A DNA stretch of 64,000 nt from Paragonimus westermani (lineage: Eukaryota; Platyhelminthes; Trematoda; Plagiorchiida; Troglotrematidae). Under the pieces are notes generated by a model that made no database searches, was not told where the DNA came from, and was given only the letters and a program-made list of their open reading frames with translations. Every line of letters starts with the position of its first letter. The first letter of the stretch is position 1. The translations under genes and the position numbers were made by a program. The DNA is taken from positions 155,344-219,343 of the forward strand of contig QNGE01000829.1 in assembly GCA_008508345.1 (NCBI GenBank), given 5' to 3'. This document shows positions 45,640 through 58,119 of this stretch, piece after piece.

Positions 45640-48600
45640 TCATACGCATCAGCAGCCAGTCTGTCAAGTTCGTACGCCTGGCTGCTGTAGTGCCTATGTC
45701 GCTGGCGCCCTATATCAAGGATTTTTTACTAAACCACCGGATAGCAACCCTTGAGACATAGTGAAGAACGTAGCCTTGGAGCAATTCGTCGTATCGAAGG
45801 AAAAACTAATGAAGCAGATCCTCAGAGACCTTCAGCTGGGGGATCCTACTGAACTGGAGGAGAGAAAATTGAAAACAAAAGACCGATGATAAATTAACGC
45901 GTTAATCGCGGAAACGGAAAATTCCCGACTTCCTGCAGGCCATCACTTCTACGTTCATACGTCTGAGTTTTTCGAGCGAGTTGGCAAGATCCTCCACTCC
46001 GATCGTCGAGTACCTCCCCAGCAAAACCTGAGTGGGGGCGCATGCGGAAGGCATAACCGGCGACTCGGGAGCACGGATGGGAGAGGGTCGATCAGAATTT
46101 CGGACTTCCAAAGCCTCCGGAGCTGGCGTACCTTCTGTAGGTTGTAGTCGTTCCATGAATGAGGTATTGCTGGTATCTCCAAAGATTGGGAACCAAAGCG
46201 CTTAAGTACATTAGGTCGTGTACCTTCGCAACTATCTCAAAAAAAGTGACTGTCAGCAAGTAATGCGGACAACTGGCACTGTTAGCCTAACCCCCAGGCC
46301 GCCTGTCTGCTTAAACCCGACGGAAATTCAGGGTCAGATTTTCCAGTGGACACCGATGCCCAGATCCGTGTAACATTGTCTATAAAAGATGCTACACTTC
46401 GTACAACACTCTTTAATGGCAAGGCTACAAATGGAACCTCATAGCACACTTTTGACACCAGCCCCTTGCATTGGATGTAGGCCTGCGGCGTGTCTTTTGT
46501 TTGGTACTCTTCACATGAGACGTATCAGATGCCGTCTTGGCATTGACTGCTTAAAGCATTGAATTACTTGTCGGTGGCTGCTCATCGGTGCATTTGAAGT
46601 CCAATTCTTTCACCAGCGACCGTGGTGGTAAAGTGTGATTGATTAAACAGTCTTGCCGTCATGTCAACTTCAAAAAGAGGGTTGTGGACGGAATTCATCA
46701 TATCTCCGATCCAAAGTTAAATCTACTAAATCACAGCTGATTGGAACAACATGAACTGTCAAGACTACCAATCAAGGACACTTGCTATCTAGTGCAGTTC
46801 TTCACAACGAGGCAACCATGCACGACGGACGGACCCACTCAACGTTTCGGGTCAGCGTTCAACCAAAGCCTTAGCTGCGAAACCCACCCTACGCGGTTCT
46901 GAACCTCAAACATGCGGCCCAACTTGTCTTCTGCCCAAATCATCCCATATATTTCGCCACGCAACCTTTCGTCGACCAGGAAAAAAAATTCTCTGTAGTT
47001 TAACCGTGCTGACGTCTGTTACCCGCTCATCTTTGGCGAACCACACTGCTCTCTCAGAGAGAGCCGACAGATCACTTCGCATCTACTTTGATTTCTTTAT
47101 TTGGCCTAACACTGATTCGGAAGGTAATTGCCAGAAGCTTTCCCTCTCTGAACTCCTATCCAGGATACCTAACGATGAAACGCGCCTCGCTAAGCTAGAT
47201 CTGGACAACGTACATCCGCAGGTTGAAGTCGCTCTACCGGCTAGTGAACTGTTGATAACCGACATGCATTGGGGTCCGTACCAGACCGCCGTTCAGTGTT
47301 AGAGCATTCCTAGCCGTTTCTCAGCAGACCACGGTGTCCCACTAACCGCCCCGCCTTGCACGGCTGCACATCTGGACGTCTCGCCCTACGATCTTCGAAA
47401 ACGAACTGTGGTCGTTCCTTAACGGATATTGTCTCGGCTTCGAGCGGATAAGTTCCAGTTTCTCGTGTCACCCATCAGATATCTCGGCTCTGTCTTCAGC
47501 GTCACCAACCGCCGTCCATAACCTGAGAACCTTAGTGCCATTAAACATATTCAAAAGGATGTTTCCCCGCCTCGTTCGTTACTGGGTCCCTTCAAAAGTT
47601 ACGGCCCCCTCTGTCTTAGATGTAGGACCTCCGAGAGCCACTGCTCTACTCTCCCAATTGGGGCGCACGGGCCTTCAAAAAGCTCAAGTTCATGCTGTGG
47701 TCTGATCTTTTGTTGATCCACTTCGATTGCGGTCTGTTTATCGTGGTGAGGGCAGTTGTCTTCAATTTTGGTGTTGGTGAGATCCCTGTCGTCATCTCCG
47801 TCGGAAGTAAGAAGGTCAGTGTGCATTTTGTACGGATTCTGACAGACGCGGAGGAATCCAAAGTGGCCAAACCAACTAGAAAGCTATGGTGCTTAGCCTT
47901 GCCATGAAGAGGTTTCATAACATGATCTACGATCGATATTACACACTTCTGACGAATCGCAAGTCAATTCTCTTCATCGTTAGCTGAAAGGAGGGTATAC
48001 CTGTAAACTCTGTTAGCTGGCTGCACCACTGGAAACGTTCCTCGTCAATGTCGGTAACTGTAAAACCCAGGATTTGGGTCAGGCTGTTGCGTTTCCCATC
48101 TACGTCATCAGGCAACATTTCACTGAGGAAGACGTCATTACCGTCGCTGTGTCCTCCGATTACAATGTGCACTGAACACTCCTCTGCGTTATCCGTGCGG
48201 AGAAGCTACAGTAGCCAATGGAAAACTCAACTCAGAAGCTGCCCGCGTGCTGCGGCAGGCAATCGCTCGTGTCCAGGGCCGATGGCCGTCAACTCTACCA
48301 ACGGGCGGACCCCACTGTTTTCACGTACGCTGCGGTTCTCCTCACTTAGTGACTCCTGCCTGATGCCCACTGACAACTTCGTCACTCTCGTCTCGCTATG
48401 TGGAATCGTCCTTGGACAGTTTTAATCGCGACACCCTAGTGTGGGTCGCATCAAAGGGAGTACTAGAATCCACGTCTGTTGGTTTGGAAACGACAACCAG
48501 ATCAAAGATCTGGTTGGGCAGTGCAGCCGCTATCGTCAAGCTGTGAACAACGAGTCACACGTAGAACCATGGACATGGAAGCAACCAGACCACTCGTGTT

Positions 48601-49100
48601 TTCTCTTTCTGTAGTATATGCTGGACCCTCTGCGGTTTAATTTACTTCATTCTGCCGGATGCGCCATGCAGGTCGCTTGAAGTCATTCCAGTGTTCATGC
48701 CACAGCGTCAGCCGCTACGAGCAATTCACAAATAATTTTCGGACAAACTGCCCTCCCGAAGGATCTTCTCTCGGATAACGGATTCGGGGTTACTTTGATC
48801 TGATTTAAAGAGTTCAGCTCCCCCAAACAACCTCGGACAGGTGTTCCAGCTGCCGCTTTAAACACAACTTAGTGATAAAACTGAGCGCTTCGCGTGCACA
48901 TTCAAGTTGGGGCACATTTGAGGCTCAGCATGGTGAAAACGACCGGAGGTGCGCTGTTGATCCTTGCTTATATGGAGATCTACTCCTAACCCGGCGATGT
49001 ACAGTTAACTTAAGTCCGCAAAAGTTCTCATGGATCGCAAACCGAGGACGAGATTCGAAGTGTCTATCCCGGTGGAAAACCCTTAAAGGGTACGCAACAT
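45640..49100 (+). pseudogene. Ty3/gypsy element relic, gag to integrase
   Basis: Plus-strand translations preserve the order of a gypsy element. Gag end: LEQFVVSKEKLMKQILRDLQ, then LGDPTE (about 45778-45850). Protease end: LDVGLRRVF with DVSDAVL (about 46470-46540), then FKKRVVDGIHHI. RT: RADRSLRIYFDFF (about 47060), TRLAKLDLDNVHPQVEVALP (about 47182-47240), and FQFLVSPIRYLGSVF (about 47457-47500). RNase H/connection: AMKRFHNMIYDRYYTLLT (about 47900-47953). Integrase: NNESHVEPW (about 48547), and PKDLLSDNGFG with the acidic core residue (about 48756-48788). Many stops and shifts, and no visible RT D-D box. The minus ORFs at 45902-46156 and 47599-47918 are shadows. The exact ends and LTRs were not located. 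Confidence 0.75.
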
Positions 49101-50267
49101 CCTTATCAACATATTTGTGTTATGGGCAGTCTAATCTATACAAAGAACTACAGCCCAGGCCGCCTTCAATGAATAAAAGTGAACGTAAAGCACAGGAATG
49201 TCACGGACCTTCGCGATGTCGCCACCGGAGGCGATATCTGGATGTGCCATCAAGACTTGCCTTGCCCGCAAATTCCCGCGATTACTGGGAAAGGTGAGAA
49301 CCAATTGCTGCTGGACCTATTTCTCGACACCTTTGAGATCGGGCGGCGAGCACCAGAAGTTTTCAAGAAAGTTACCTCGACAACATAAAAGCCCAGTTCG
49401 AGTAACGAGCTGCCGGCCTTGCAACGAAGGCGACGGGGGGATCACAGAAGCAAGCCTACGTGCATAATGCAGCCCGACTCCGGTCAACAGAAGTACCAAT
49501 GACGCTTGATAGAAGAGTTCTCAGGAATTGGCACCTACTCCCAGTACTGTGCGCTAGTTGCCGAAACAATGGCATAGCCCAAGGTGATAAGGGGCGTTTC
49601 CAAAGGTGTAGAGGCAGGCTGCCTAGATCTGTCCTCCTGGATACCATTCAAAGTTTTGTTGCAATGTCTGATTGTTTTTGAAGAAGAGGTCGTTCTCTGT
49701 ACCTTCGCAAAGACCACGAGATGTGACTATAGCCGGTGAAGAATGTTGGTGATGAACACCAAAACATAAACAGTCCGGGGACACTTAAATGTGGGGTGGG
49801 GTTAGAAGCAGTTAACAGGCCCGATAAGCACTGTCTCATCCCGATAGCAGATATTATACCTTGAAGAAAGTATGTTGTTCAGTCCGCAATAAGTGGGCTG
49901 ACGGTCTACGTTTGCCGCCTGGTGAGCAAGTGATCATATAGAACCTTATCATTGACTTTGCTGAAATCGGAACCACATCGTCCGCAGTCTCACACGGATC
50001 TCTGGCTCCCGTCAGTCGCTATCTGGCTGGCAGAAGGGTTGTCAAACACGATCACCATCTCCAAAATCCCTGCTTCCTCATAGCAAGGCGTTCGACACCG
50101 TCCTATTATAGACAAGTGAAGGAATATACAGGATGCAGCTTCCAGGACGACTCAGGGATGTGTCACTGACGCTTTTACTCCCTTCTTTCGGTCACGGCAG
50201 AAAGCCGCTCGGACAGCCATTGCAAGCATATCTTTCGTATTGTAACCTATCCTCACCGAATTTAGTG
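49101..50267 (+). other. Unresolved, possible gypsy 3' region
   Basis: Overlapping ORFs of 60-141 codons on both strands (for example 48872-49297 and 49179-49467) lack a recognisable domain. By position this may be the Pro-rich end of the gypsy pol and its 3' LTR. Confidence 0.3.
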
Positions 50268-50480
50268 GTGTTTAACATGTTGTTGATTAACAGATTGAGA
50301 ATAACACAACGTTATGAGCAAGTTGTAATGCTCTGTTTCAGCCACCTCGGGTGGCCTTTATCAGGAGCGTTGTGATACAAATCACATTACAACACTCATG
50401 AGGAAGACCACTCGAGGTGGTTGAAACATGGAAAATTACAACCTGGTTGTAAAATTGTAATATTCTCAACCTGTTCATCC
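50268..50480. repeat. Inverted pair of the dispersed repeat
   Basis: Arm 1 (50268-50366) is the plus-orientation match of the repeat at 16223-16323. Arm 2 (50397-50480) is a diverged copy in the opposite orientation (CACTCGAGGTGG followed by TTGAAACATGG and ATTACAACC). The two arms can pair over much of their length around a 30-nt centre. A LINE 3' end starts directly afterwards. Confidence 0.6.
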
Positions 50481-50499
50481 TATCTTTAAACCTGCGAAG

Positions 50500-50945
50500 C
50501 TGACGCTTTAAGAATGTGCGCTCGGCCCCGAATCGAGTATTGCACCCTCATTTACTGTCATCTATGCAAGTGTGACAGGCTTCAACGCTTGTCTAGCAAA
50601 AGCTCATTAGGATATCCATCTTCGCTCACCCACGGACAGCGTTGTGAAAAACTTGGTATCGAGCCACTTTGGCTGAGTAGATTAAGGTTGAACCTGACGA
50701 TGTTGTATAAACTCAAAATTCGGATGCGATTATCACAGCGCCCACCGTCCAATTACAGCACAGCCCTCCACATAGTCTAAGAAATAAGGGTTCCATCTTC
50801 CCACTTCTGATATCCCGGGAAAATATACGTGTGAACTTCTTCCTTGTAAAGTATTCCTACATTTGGAATAAACTTCCGAATGAAGCCAGAGCCAGTAAAA
50901 ACATTCAGCGTTTTGAAAAAGGTTTGGACAACTAACTTACTTTAA
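50500..50945 (+). pseudogene. LINE ORF2 C-terminal relic (CR1/jockey type)
   Basis: The translation keeps the tail of a CR1/jockey-group ORF2: RPRIEYCTLIYCHL (about 50519-50560, family RPILEYCSPVW), CEKLGIEPLWLSRLRLNLTM (about 50644-50703), and, in another frame, KGSIFPLLISRENIRVNFF and IWNKLPNEARASKNIQRFEK (about 50785-50925). One frame change and a few stops. Everything upstream of the thumb is missing, as expected for 5'-truncated LINE insertion. It differs clearly from the CR1-type element at 53.8-58.1 kb, so it is another lineage. Confidence 0.7.
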
Positions 50946-52614
50946 CAAACACAATGTCTATCTTCAAACTCTCTGTATCCCATGATGACCTTTTTGAGTG
51001 TAATCCAAGAAACATTTAGACGTCAGATGCGCATAACGTAGATAACTACCCCTCGAAAACAGCCGACTTGAAACGGTTTGTTATATAAGTTACTCACACG
51101 ACCATTTAGTACATGGCCTACTGTGCGCTCATCAAACCGTTTGAAACCCAACAATATTTTAATAACATGCGTTTATTCACGTATATGCATTGCCCAGATT
51201 GCTAGTAAAATGCCACAACAAGCGGTAGATAGAGTTATATATTCCAATAATCATAGCAAAAATAATAATACCGTATGAATTCTTCGTTGAAAAACATAAC
51301 ACACATCGTTTGCCATGGTAAGTGTTATAACCCCACATTCTCTCATCTAACTTGTGAAATTCCATTCTTTTTCTGATCGTCATAATCATCTATTGTGCGA
51401 AGAAATTTTTCCATGACGGACGGATGCACGGGATTTTGTCTTGGCTGAACGGATCGCGAGATGTTCAACTTTTTGACGTTTTCGAGCAATCGACGAAATC
51501 CTGCGTTGGAAGCTGACTAATCGTTCGCTGGATTGTGAGATTTTCTACTCTGCCTCGCCAAAGCCGACCTATCTTGACATTCTCCAGACGCTAGTTTTAT
51601 CCCGTAATGACGAAACACTCCAAGGATGCGTTTGAACGTTTTCCCCGGGGTGACCTTGAACTATTTGAAAAATTGCCCATCCCACAAACTTGTAAAAAGT
51701 AAATTAGTGTAGCATCTCATTCTTGAGACTAAACCTGCGAAGCGAGCGAACTATCTCCTTTCCTGTTGTGCGCGTCGAAGTTTCATAAACTACAGTCATT
51801 TGCTTTTTCACCACGTCCTTCATGACAGCAGGCTTCATGTTTGTGCTACTGGTTAGTTACTTCCTTTGTATCCTTTGTAAATATCTGCAATGATCGCGCA
51901 TAACTCAGCGTGCTTCTTGCACATGCGTTGAGAAATAAACATTATCATTATATTTTTGTAATATGTGGTACTCAGCCTTAAATGTTTTACGGCAGCACTT
52001 TACATCCATCAACATATCAATTTGTTCAAAGGCGGGTGTATTGAAGTAGCTGCCTGCGTTGAGTGTGCGGTGATGATACGCTCATACGAAGTTGGTCAAC
52101 ACGTCTCCGGCCATTAGTTATTTCCTTCACGTTCGTTTTTATTCCTGCAGTGGAATTCGTCTTGACAATAATCACCATTCTTTCTTGCAAAGACTGACAG
52201 GACCACTCGAGTTACGCTGGCGAGAAGTCATTAACACAAGAATGTTAACCTTGACGCATTGCCAAATCTTTACATTGTTTATTTATAGAATCATGTTCCC
52301 GCACAGCTCCTCTTCATTCTCTTCGTTTCATTGCCGAACCCTTGTTTATATGTGCACTGGTCTATTGAATCGTTCGCCAACAATTCAAGTTCGCACCAAG
52401 TTACGCGTAATCTGTTGGTCCAGTAAATGCTTCTCAATATTCAACGTCAGAGATAATCTCTCCTCGAAACGGTTAAAGAGAAGGCGCTCGTAATAACTGG
52501 ATTTAATACGGTACTAATTGGATCAACGTACAAGAAAATTGTCTCTTACCTCGAATGTGAAAATCCTCAGAAATCAAAGAAAGAAAGTGTCCGCACAACA
52601 AATTGACAACCAGA
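50946..52614 (+). other. Unassigned; possible LTR-like tail
   Basis: An AATAAA (51934-51939) followed by CATTATCATTAT resembles the end of LTRs or 3' UTRs of flatworm retroelements, but no partner copy was found. A 133-codon plus ORF (52092-52493) has no recognised domain. Confidence 0.3.
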
Positions 52615-52627
52615 CACCGATCCACAA

Positions 52628-52954
52628 TGGTGGACGAAAATACAGATTGAGCTCACTCAAACAAATGGTCATTGGTTTGGTCAGAGCAAAACGACTGTTC
52701 ATGCATCGAGGAACGACAGGAATCATAAGTTAATCAAGAAAAAATATGGAAGAAAAATGCCTAATTTCGGCATTTAGAAGTTTACAGGGTTCGGACTAAA
52801 TAGGGGTAAGGAAAACGGTCAAAGTAGGTGGTGTAAGAACAAGGATGCGTATTGTATCGCATTTGGGGGAGAGAGCAAAGCGTAGGGCAACCTTTCAACA
52901 TGAAGCAAACCTCAGCAATATCGAAATAACGCAATATCCTTGGCAAAATCAACA
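52628..52954 (-). repeat. LTR-like direct repeat, copy 1 (putative 3' LTR)
   Basis: 327 bp matching 58304-58597 in the same orientation at about 95% by eye, apart from a 33-bp difference in length. On the minus strand it begins TGTTGATTTTGCC and ends near CACCA, giving TG...CA termini. It lies directly downstream of minus-strand BEL/Pao integrase coding sequence, where a 3' LTR belongs. The left boundary is uncertain because weak similarity continues a few bases outward. Confidence 0.7.
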
Positions 52955-53760
52955 CTGGGCCCCGAAATCCGGCTGGTTTTCCAAACCCAAGGTGGCAATA
53001 TGAACAGCGGCAAAGACCGGTCCGACGGAAGGGTACACACCTACTGCTTTATCCGTAGTGACTTGGTGTTACTCTGAAGACGCTTCTAAAACCCAAAGTG
53101 ACATGGTGTCCCGTCTTACAGTACCATCTGAAGTTCCCACCGACACCTGGCGTAGATGTCTGTCGTCACCAGAGAACACCTCGGTGAGTATACCGGAGGG
53201 TCAAACGCCTCTGGAGGCTCTTTTGTGAAGAAGAACTACATCGCCTACTTGAGGATCACGCGAAGCTTTCAATCACTTAGGTGTAACCTGCAGCTGGGGT
53301 AGGTATTCAAGCCGCCATCGTTTCCAAAACACACTAGATAAATGCTGTGCTTGTCTCCAGCCCCTTGTGTAACGTTCTCACAATGTAACCTCATCTGTAC
53401 TTAAGCAACAACAGCAACTCACTAAAACGAAGTACCTGGGGACTATCTGGATCATCACAAACAGGCACGAGTGGTCTATTGTTCACGATTCATTCAACTT
53501 CCACCATGTATGTGGTAAGTGACTCTTCATTCATTACCTGCTGTTGTGTTACCGACGACAGAACTCGTCTCACTGGCTGGATCATTCTCTCCCAAGCCCC
53601 GCCTCGATGACTTGCGCCGGTAACTCGAAATTTGGTTTAAACTTCCTCGCTATCATTGTCCGTTCATATGTTTCCCACCTTGGTGACCAGTGCATCAAAA
53701 AATTATACGCGATCATTGTTATTCTTTGTCGAATATCATAAATCATTGCATATTGTATTG
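52955..53760 (-). pseudogene. BEL/Pao integrase C-terminal relic
   Basis: Read on the minus strand: SHRGGAWERMIQPVRRVL (about 53560-53612) is the BEL/Pao integrase motif HFGGxWERxIxxVRRVL. VMNEESLTTYMVEVE and IVNNRPLVPVCDDPDSPQVL (about 53435-53495) follow. Then the C-terminal domain found after BEL integrases is visible as [14 protein letters not shown] (about 53292-53330), VGDVVLLHK (about 53222-53249) and GTVRRDTMSLWVLEA. Stops and one frame change are present. Upstream domains are absent because a CR1-type LINE begins at about 53.8 kb. Confidence 0.75.
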
Positions 53761-53824
53761 TTCGTGTTCGATAGTATCCGTACTATTTTTTAGCTTCCTT
53801 GCATATTACTCATCCTTGTCGACA

Positions 53825-55209
53825 ATGTCCCGTGTCAGATCTAGCAGTGCTTGAACTCAGCAGAAACAGTCTGTAGCAGCAAGCGCCTGTGGCCGGTATG
53901 GATGTAAAATATCCGTACAAAACGGCATGCAGTGCGACCAGTGTCAGAAGTCGTATCACTTCAAGTGCACTGGTCTTAACGAACACAAGTAAAAACAGCT
54001 AGCTTCCTCATCTCTTATTTACATCTGTATGAGTTGCAGGTTCAGCGAAAGCCAAGGCACCGCTCCGCAGCTAACTGGTCTTACACGCGCCACGCCAAGC
54101 GGGGTGACGCAGAAAACCTGCAACTGTAAATGCGGGGCTCTTCTTAGCTCTGTATCTCCTTCCATTTCTTCCATAGAGAGTAAGATAGAGGAGTACCAAC
54201 GGACTCTGTCCGAAATGAAATTGGAACTACATTCTCTGAATGAGTATATAGCGCTTGCTCTCCCTGGTGTTGCAATCACCAAGAAAACAGTTGCCCTATC
54301 AACTGCACACGTAGAGGAGGCGGCAGTAAGAATGAAGGAAAAAGCTCTCAGGGAAAAGAGAGTTGTCTTATGGGGCCGCTATCCTACAACCTCTTCTCCA
54401 ACCGAGCTAGCTAAGACAGTCCTAGGAACTTCCTTCTCCCGGATGCCACAAACATGGTACTTGCGATTAGGCTGCGGGCCAAGACAACCAAGAAGTCACT
54501 TGGCCTTTTGGTAACTTTGCCAACCATGCTCAGCCCTGAGGTAGTGGTGGGCAAAACAGAGACTTTAAAGTACGTCAAAGCCCATCTGCAAGGCGTATCT
54601 TTTGACCGCTCCAGGCAAGAGAGAGCGAGACGCGAAGAGCGGACTAAGACTAAGTCACAAATCTTGGCAGACCAGAAGCTACAACTGGAGACTGAAGTCG
54701 TAGTTTCTGCTCTCGAAGTAGCCCCCCAGACCCCTGTGCCCGTTGTGGAAAGCAAAGGCACCGTCTGTATGGTCGTTACAAGAACAGACGCCTCCGGCAC
54801 AGGCACAAGCATTAAGGGTACTAACACCGCGCAAAAACCGTCTTCAGAGTTACCCACCCTGAAACCCACCAAACTGCCCAGCAGAAGACTCTCCCTCCCA
54901 AGAGTTCGGAATGAAAGCAGCCTGCTAGGACCGCCTCCCACAGCTCGAAAAGCACCAATTTGGCTCACCCCTATAATTATCTCTTTCAGTAGCCCCATAG
55001 CACAGCGCCCTTTGCCGTCTTCCAAAGTCCGCTCCCAGCAAACAAAGAAGTCAAATTTTCGGAGGGTGAAAACTTCCAAACACCCTCCCAAGCAGCGGAA
55101 TTTGACGGGGGTGCAGAGTTCGCAGGTGGCGGCACCCAGAATGCCAACCAAACGCCCGGTAGGATCGCTGACGTACGCACAGGCGGTGATGTCGCGCCCA
55201 CAGCCTTGA
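53825..55209 (+). pseudogene. CR1-type LINE ORF1 with PHD-like finger, broken
   Basis: ATG at 53825 opens MSRVRSSSA, then meets TGA (53852) and TAA (53990). Between and after these stops a PHD-like zinc finger is complete: C22, C27, C37, C40, H45, C48, C68, C71 (about 53888-54040). A Ser-rich linker and a short coiled coil (IEEYQRTLSEMKLELHSLNE, about 54190-54250) follow. Around 54420 the frame shifts and coding continues in frame 1 to TGA at 55207-55209, with a basic Arg/Lys/Glu stretch (RSRQERARREERTKTKSQIL) and a Pro/Ser-rich tail. CR1-group ORF1 proteins commonly carry PHD-like fingers and bind RNA. The 246-codon minus ORF opposite (54411-55151) is a shadow of this sequence. Confidence 0.72.
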
Positions 55210-55344
55210 AGGAGGGCTGTCAGAACAACTCGGAAGAACAGATCGAGTTCAGCCCAACACCCTCCTCAATTCTAGACCTTCTTTCCTAGGCTCTTCCTCA
55301 CACCATCCTTTCTATTTTCTCGCGAAATCCAGCGAGAAAGTAGC

Positions 55345-58119
55345 TTTCAGATGCATGTATAAGAACTGTCTAAGTCCGTTCCGGAAATCAGACAGTTAAT
55401 TCATGACACCCGACCCCACATGTTCCGCTTCACGGAGACCTGGCTCACGGGTGATATCAATGACAGTGAACTGAGTGTTCCGGGGTATTCAGTTTACCGG
55501 ACTGACTCTGCCCGAGGGAGAATTGGGGGTTCAGCGATTTTTCTTCAGCAGTGCTTCCCGACACCCACAGTTATTGGTGGCTTCCAGTCCCCTGATAAAT
55601 GTGACGCTCTGTAGCTTCGACTACCACTGCGTGACCAAGACTCACTCATAGTGGGGGTTATTTATCGTTTTCTTTCATCAGACGTCCCCGACGACAACGC
55701 CCTTCTGGTAAGCTCGGAAAACTTCCTAGGCCTACAACGCTTTGCCCATTTGCTTATTATGGGTGATTTTAATGCACCCAAGATAAACTGGGCATCAGTT
55801 TGTCACCGGGATTGTGAAAGCGGATTCTCGACTTCTCTATCAACACTGATACGTCGGAAGGCGTGGTGACAGCACGTCACCGCCCCGACGCGGTACCGTT
55901 CCGGTCAGATTCCCTCTCTGCTCGACTTAGTTATCACTGAGAGCCACCTGGTAGACAGAGTGATCATCAAGCCGTCACTTGGACACAGTGACCACTCTCT
56001 GTTAATCTTTGATCTTATCTGTTACTGGTTACAACAACCAGCGAAAAGGTCCACCGTTCGAAACTTTAATCAGGCAGATTTTAACGGCCTGAGAACCTAC
56101 CTAGGTTTACTTCTTCTTGACTTGGACTCCGTGGACCAGAACTACCACACGTTTCACAGCGCAATTCAGAAAGCAGACGACTTATTTATACCGCGCAAAC
56201 TGTGCATTTTCTCTTATCGGCCACCCCTTCCACGCAGGATACGTCGTCTTCTCGATAACCGTTCCCAATTATTCGCGAAGCATAAGCTTACTGGAAACTC
56301 AGAGGACCTAAGCGCGTTCCACATTGTCCGAAACAGGTGTAGGCGGGAAATCCGCGAACACACCAAACTCGTACAAGAGAAGATCCTCATAAGAGCCCGC
56401 GGGAACAAAAACTTCTTATTCAAGCATATGCGGCGACTAAGAAAGAACAAACCTTCAGCTCTTTCTTTACGACTACCCAACGGGGAGACTTCATCTGACT
56501 CCCTAGTTGTGGCCGAGTTATTCAGGGAGTACTTCTCGGCAATCTATAACGTCGTATCCCCGAGCTGGCATCCTGTACTACCGTTGCAGAAGTTCAGGCA
56601 ACCACTCGTGACCGCTGAGTTTTCTGTGCTAGATGTCGAAGACCTTTTACTCAAGGTTAATCCTTACGGTGCAATGGGTCCCGACATGATCCATCCCAGA
56701 ATACTCAAGGAAGCAGCTGTTAGTTTGGCTGAACCCCTTTATAAGCTGTTCAAGCAAACACTCCAGACTAGCATCCTCCCTAGCGCATGGAAAGAGGCGA
56801 TGGTCACACCCATATTTAAAGTGGGTGACCGGCACTCTCCGGCTAGTTATCGGCCAATCAGCCTCACTAGCATCCCGTGCAAAATAATGGAGCGCCTACT
56901 AAAGCGCGCCATACTCAATCACTTCTTATCAAATAATCTTTTTTCTTCCACACAGCATGGCTTCCTTCCTAATCGGTCATGCATAACAAACATGCTTATT
57001 TTCATGGATAGTCTGACGGAGGCCAAAGACAATGGCCTCATCTCTGATGCCATCTTCTTTGATTTTGCCAAGGCTTTTGACCGTGTCCCACACGGCCCCC
57101 TGAAACACAAACTGGAAGCCTACGGTATTCAAGGAGAGGTTCTTCGCTGGATTGCCTCTTTTCTTGATAATAGAACGTTTAGGGTCAAGACCGGAGCAGA
57201 CCTTTCGTCTCCCTCTTTCATTTCTGCGGGAGTTCCCCAAGGGTCAGTTCTAGGTCCTTTGTTATTCCTCATTTACATCAACGACCTTCCAAGCAACATT
57301 TCCAGCAGCGTCCTCTTATATGCAGACGACCTAAAAATCTGGAATGCCACTGATCCCAGCGCACTACAAATTGATCTTGACGCGATCAAGCGCTGGTCGG
57401 ACGATTGGAGTCTCCCACTAAATGACAATAAATGTGCTCACATGTCACTCGGTGGAGATTCTGGCAATGCCTTCATGATTCATAGCGCATCTGGCACAGT
57501 AGATATCATGAGAATCGACCTGAAGAAAGATCTGGGCATCTGGTTGTCATCTAACTTGTCCTTCACGTATCACCATGAGATGGCGGCAAAAAAGGGATTT
57601 GCCGTTCTTATGATGATTAGGCGCACTTTCCCCCGCATGGACAAGAACGCTTTTCAAACGCTTTACGGGACTTATATAAGACCGCTCCTCGAGTATGCCA
57701 ATCAGGTCGTGTATACCGGCCTGAAGAGAGACATATTAGCTGTTGAGCGTGTCCAGCGCGCGGCTACCAAGATGGTCGCGGGCCTGAGTAATGTTACTTA
57801 CGAGTCTCGACTTGAAATTCTTGACCTCTGCCCACTTGAATTTCGAAGACTCCGCGGTGATTTAATACTCACACACTTCTTCTTTAGAGTAGGTCTCGTA
57901 GAACAGTTCTTCACTGTAGAGAATGATGACGGCCGGCAAGGACATAATAGAAAGCTTTTCAAGCTTCGTCCTCAGACCTTTCTCAGGCAGCAGTTCTTTT
58001 CTTACAGGGTTATTAACTATTGGAACAGCCTTCCTTCAGACGTCGTCAGCAGCGCTTCTAGGGATCGTTTCAAAGCTTTACTTGATTCTTGTTCACCTAA
58101 AATTGCATTATGCGAATAA
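55345..58119 (+). pseudogene. CR1-type LINE ORF2, endonuclease-RT, nearly intact
   Basis: One frame runs from about 55363 to TAA at 58117-58119, broken only by TAG (55612-55614) and TGA (55867-55869); a further TAA (55360-55362) and a shift disturb the first codons. The endonuclease is visible as FTETWL (about 55429), MGDFNAP (about 55759) and LGHSDHSLL (about 55978). The uninterrupted 719-codon part (55960-58119) contains RT motifs: GPDMIHPRIL (about 56671), YRPISLTSIPCK, QHGFLPNRSC, DAIFFDFAKAFDRVPHG, AGVPQGSVLGPLLFLIYIND, and the catalytic YADD at 57319-57330. The C-terminal thumb ends VINYWNSLPSDVV. Reverse transcriptase and AP-like endonuclease roles are known for the family. Few lesions suggest a fairly recent insertion. 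Confidence 0.88.

Noticed and set aside
45902..46156. 84-codon minus ORF rich in Pro and Glu
   Set aside because: It is opposite the gag-protease stretch of a gypsy relic whose flanking plus-strand domains are well supported. There is no independent evidence for a minus-strand gene.
54411..55151. 246-codon minus-strand ORF
   Set aside because: It lies exactly opposite the frame-1 part of the CR1-type ORF1, which has a basic, Pro/Ser-rich family-like composition. The minus ORF is a shadow of that coding sequence.
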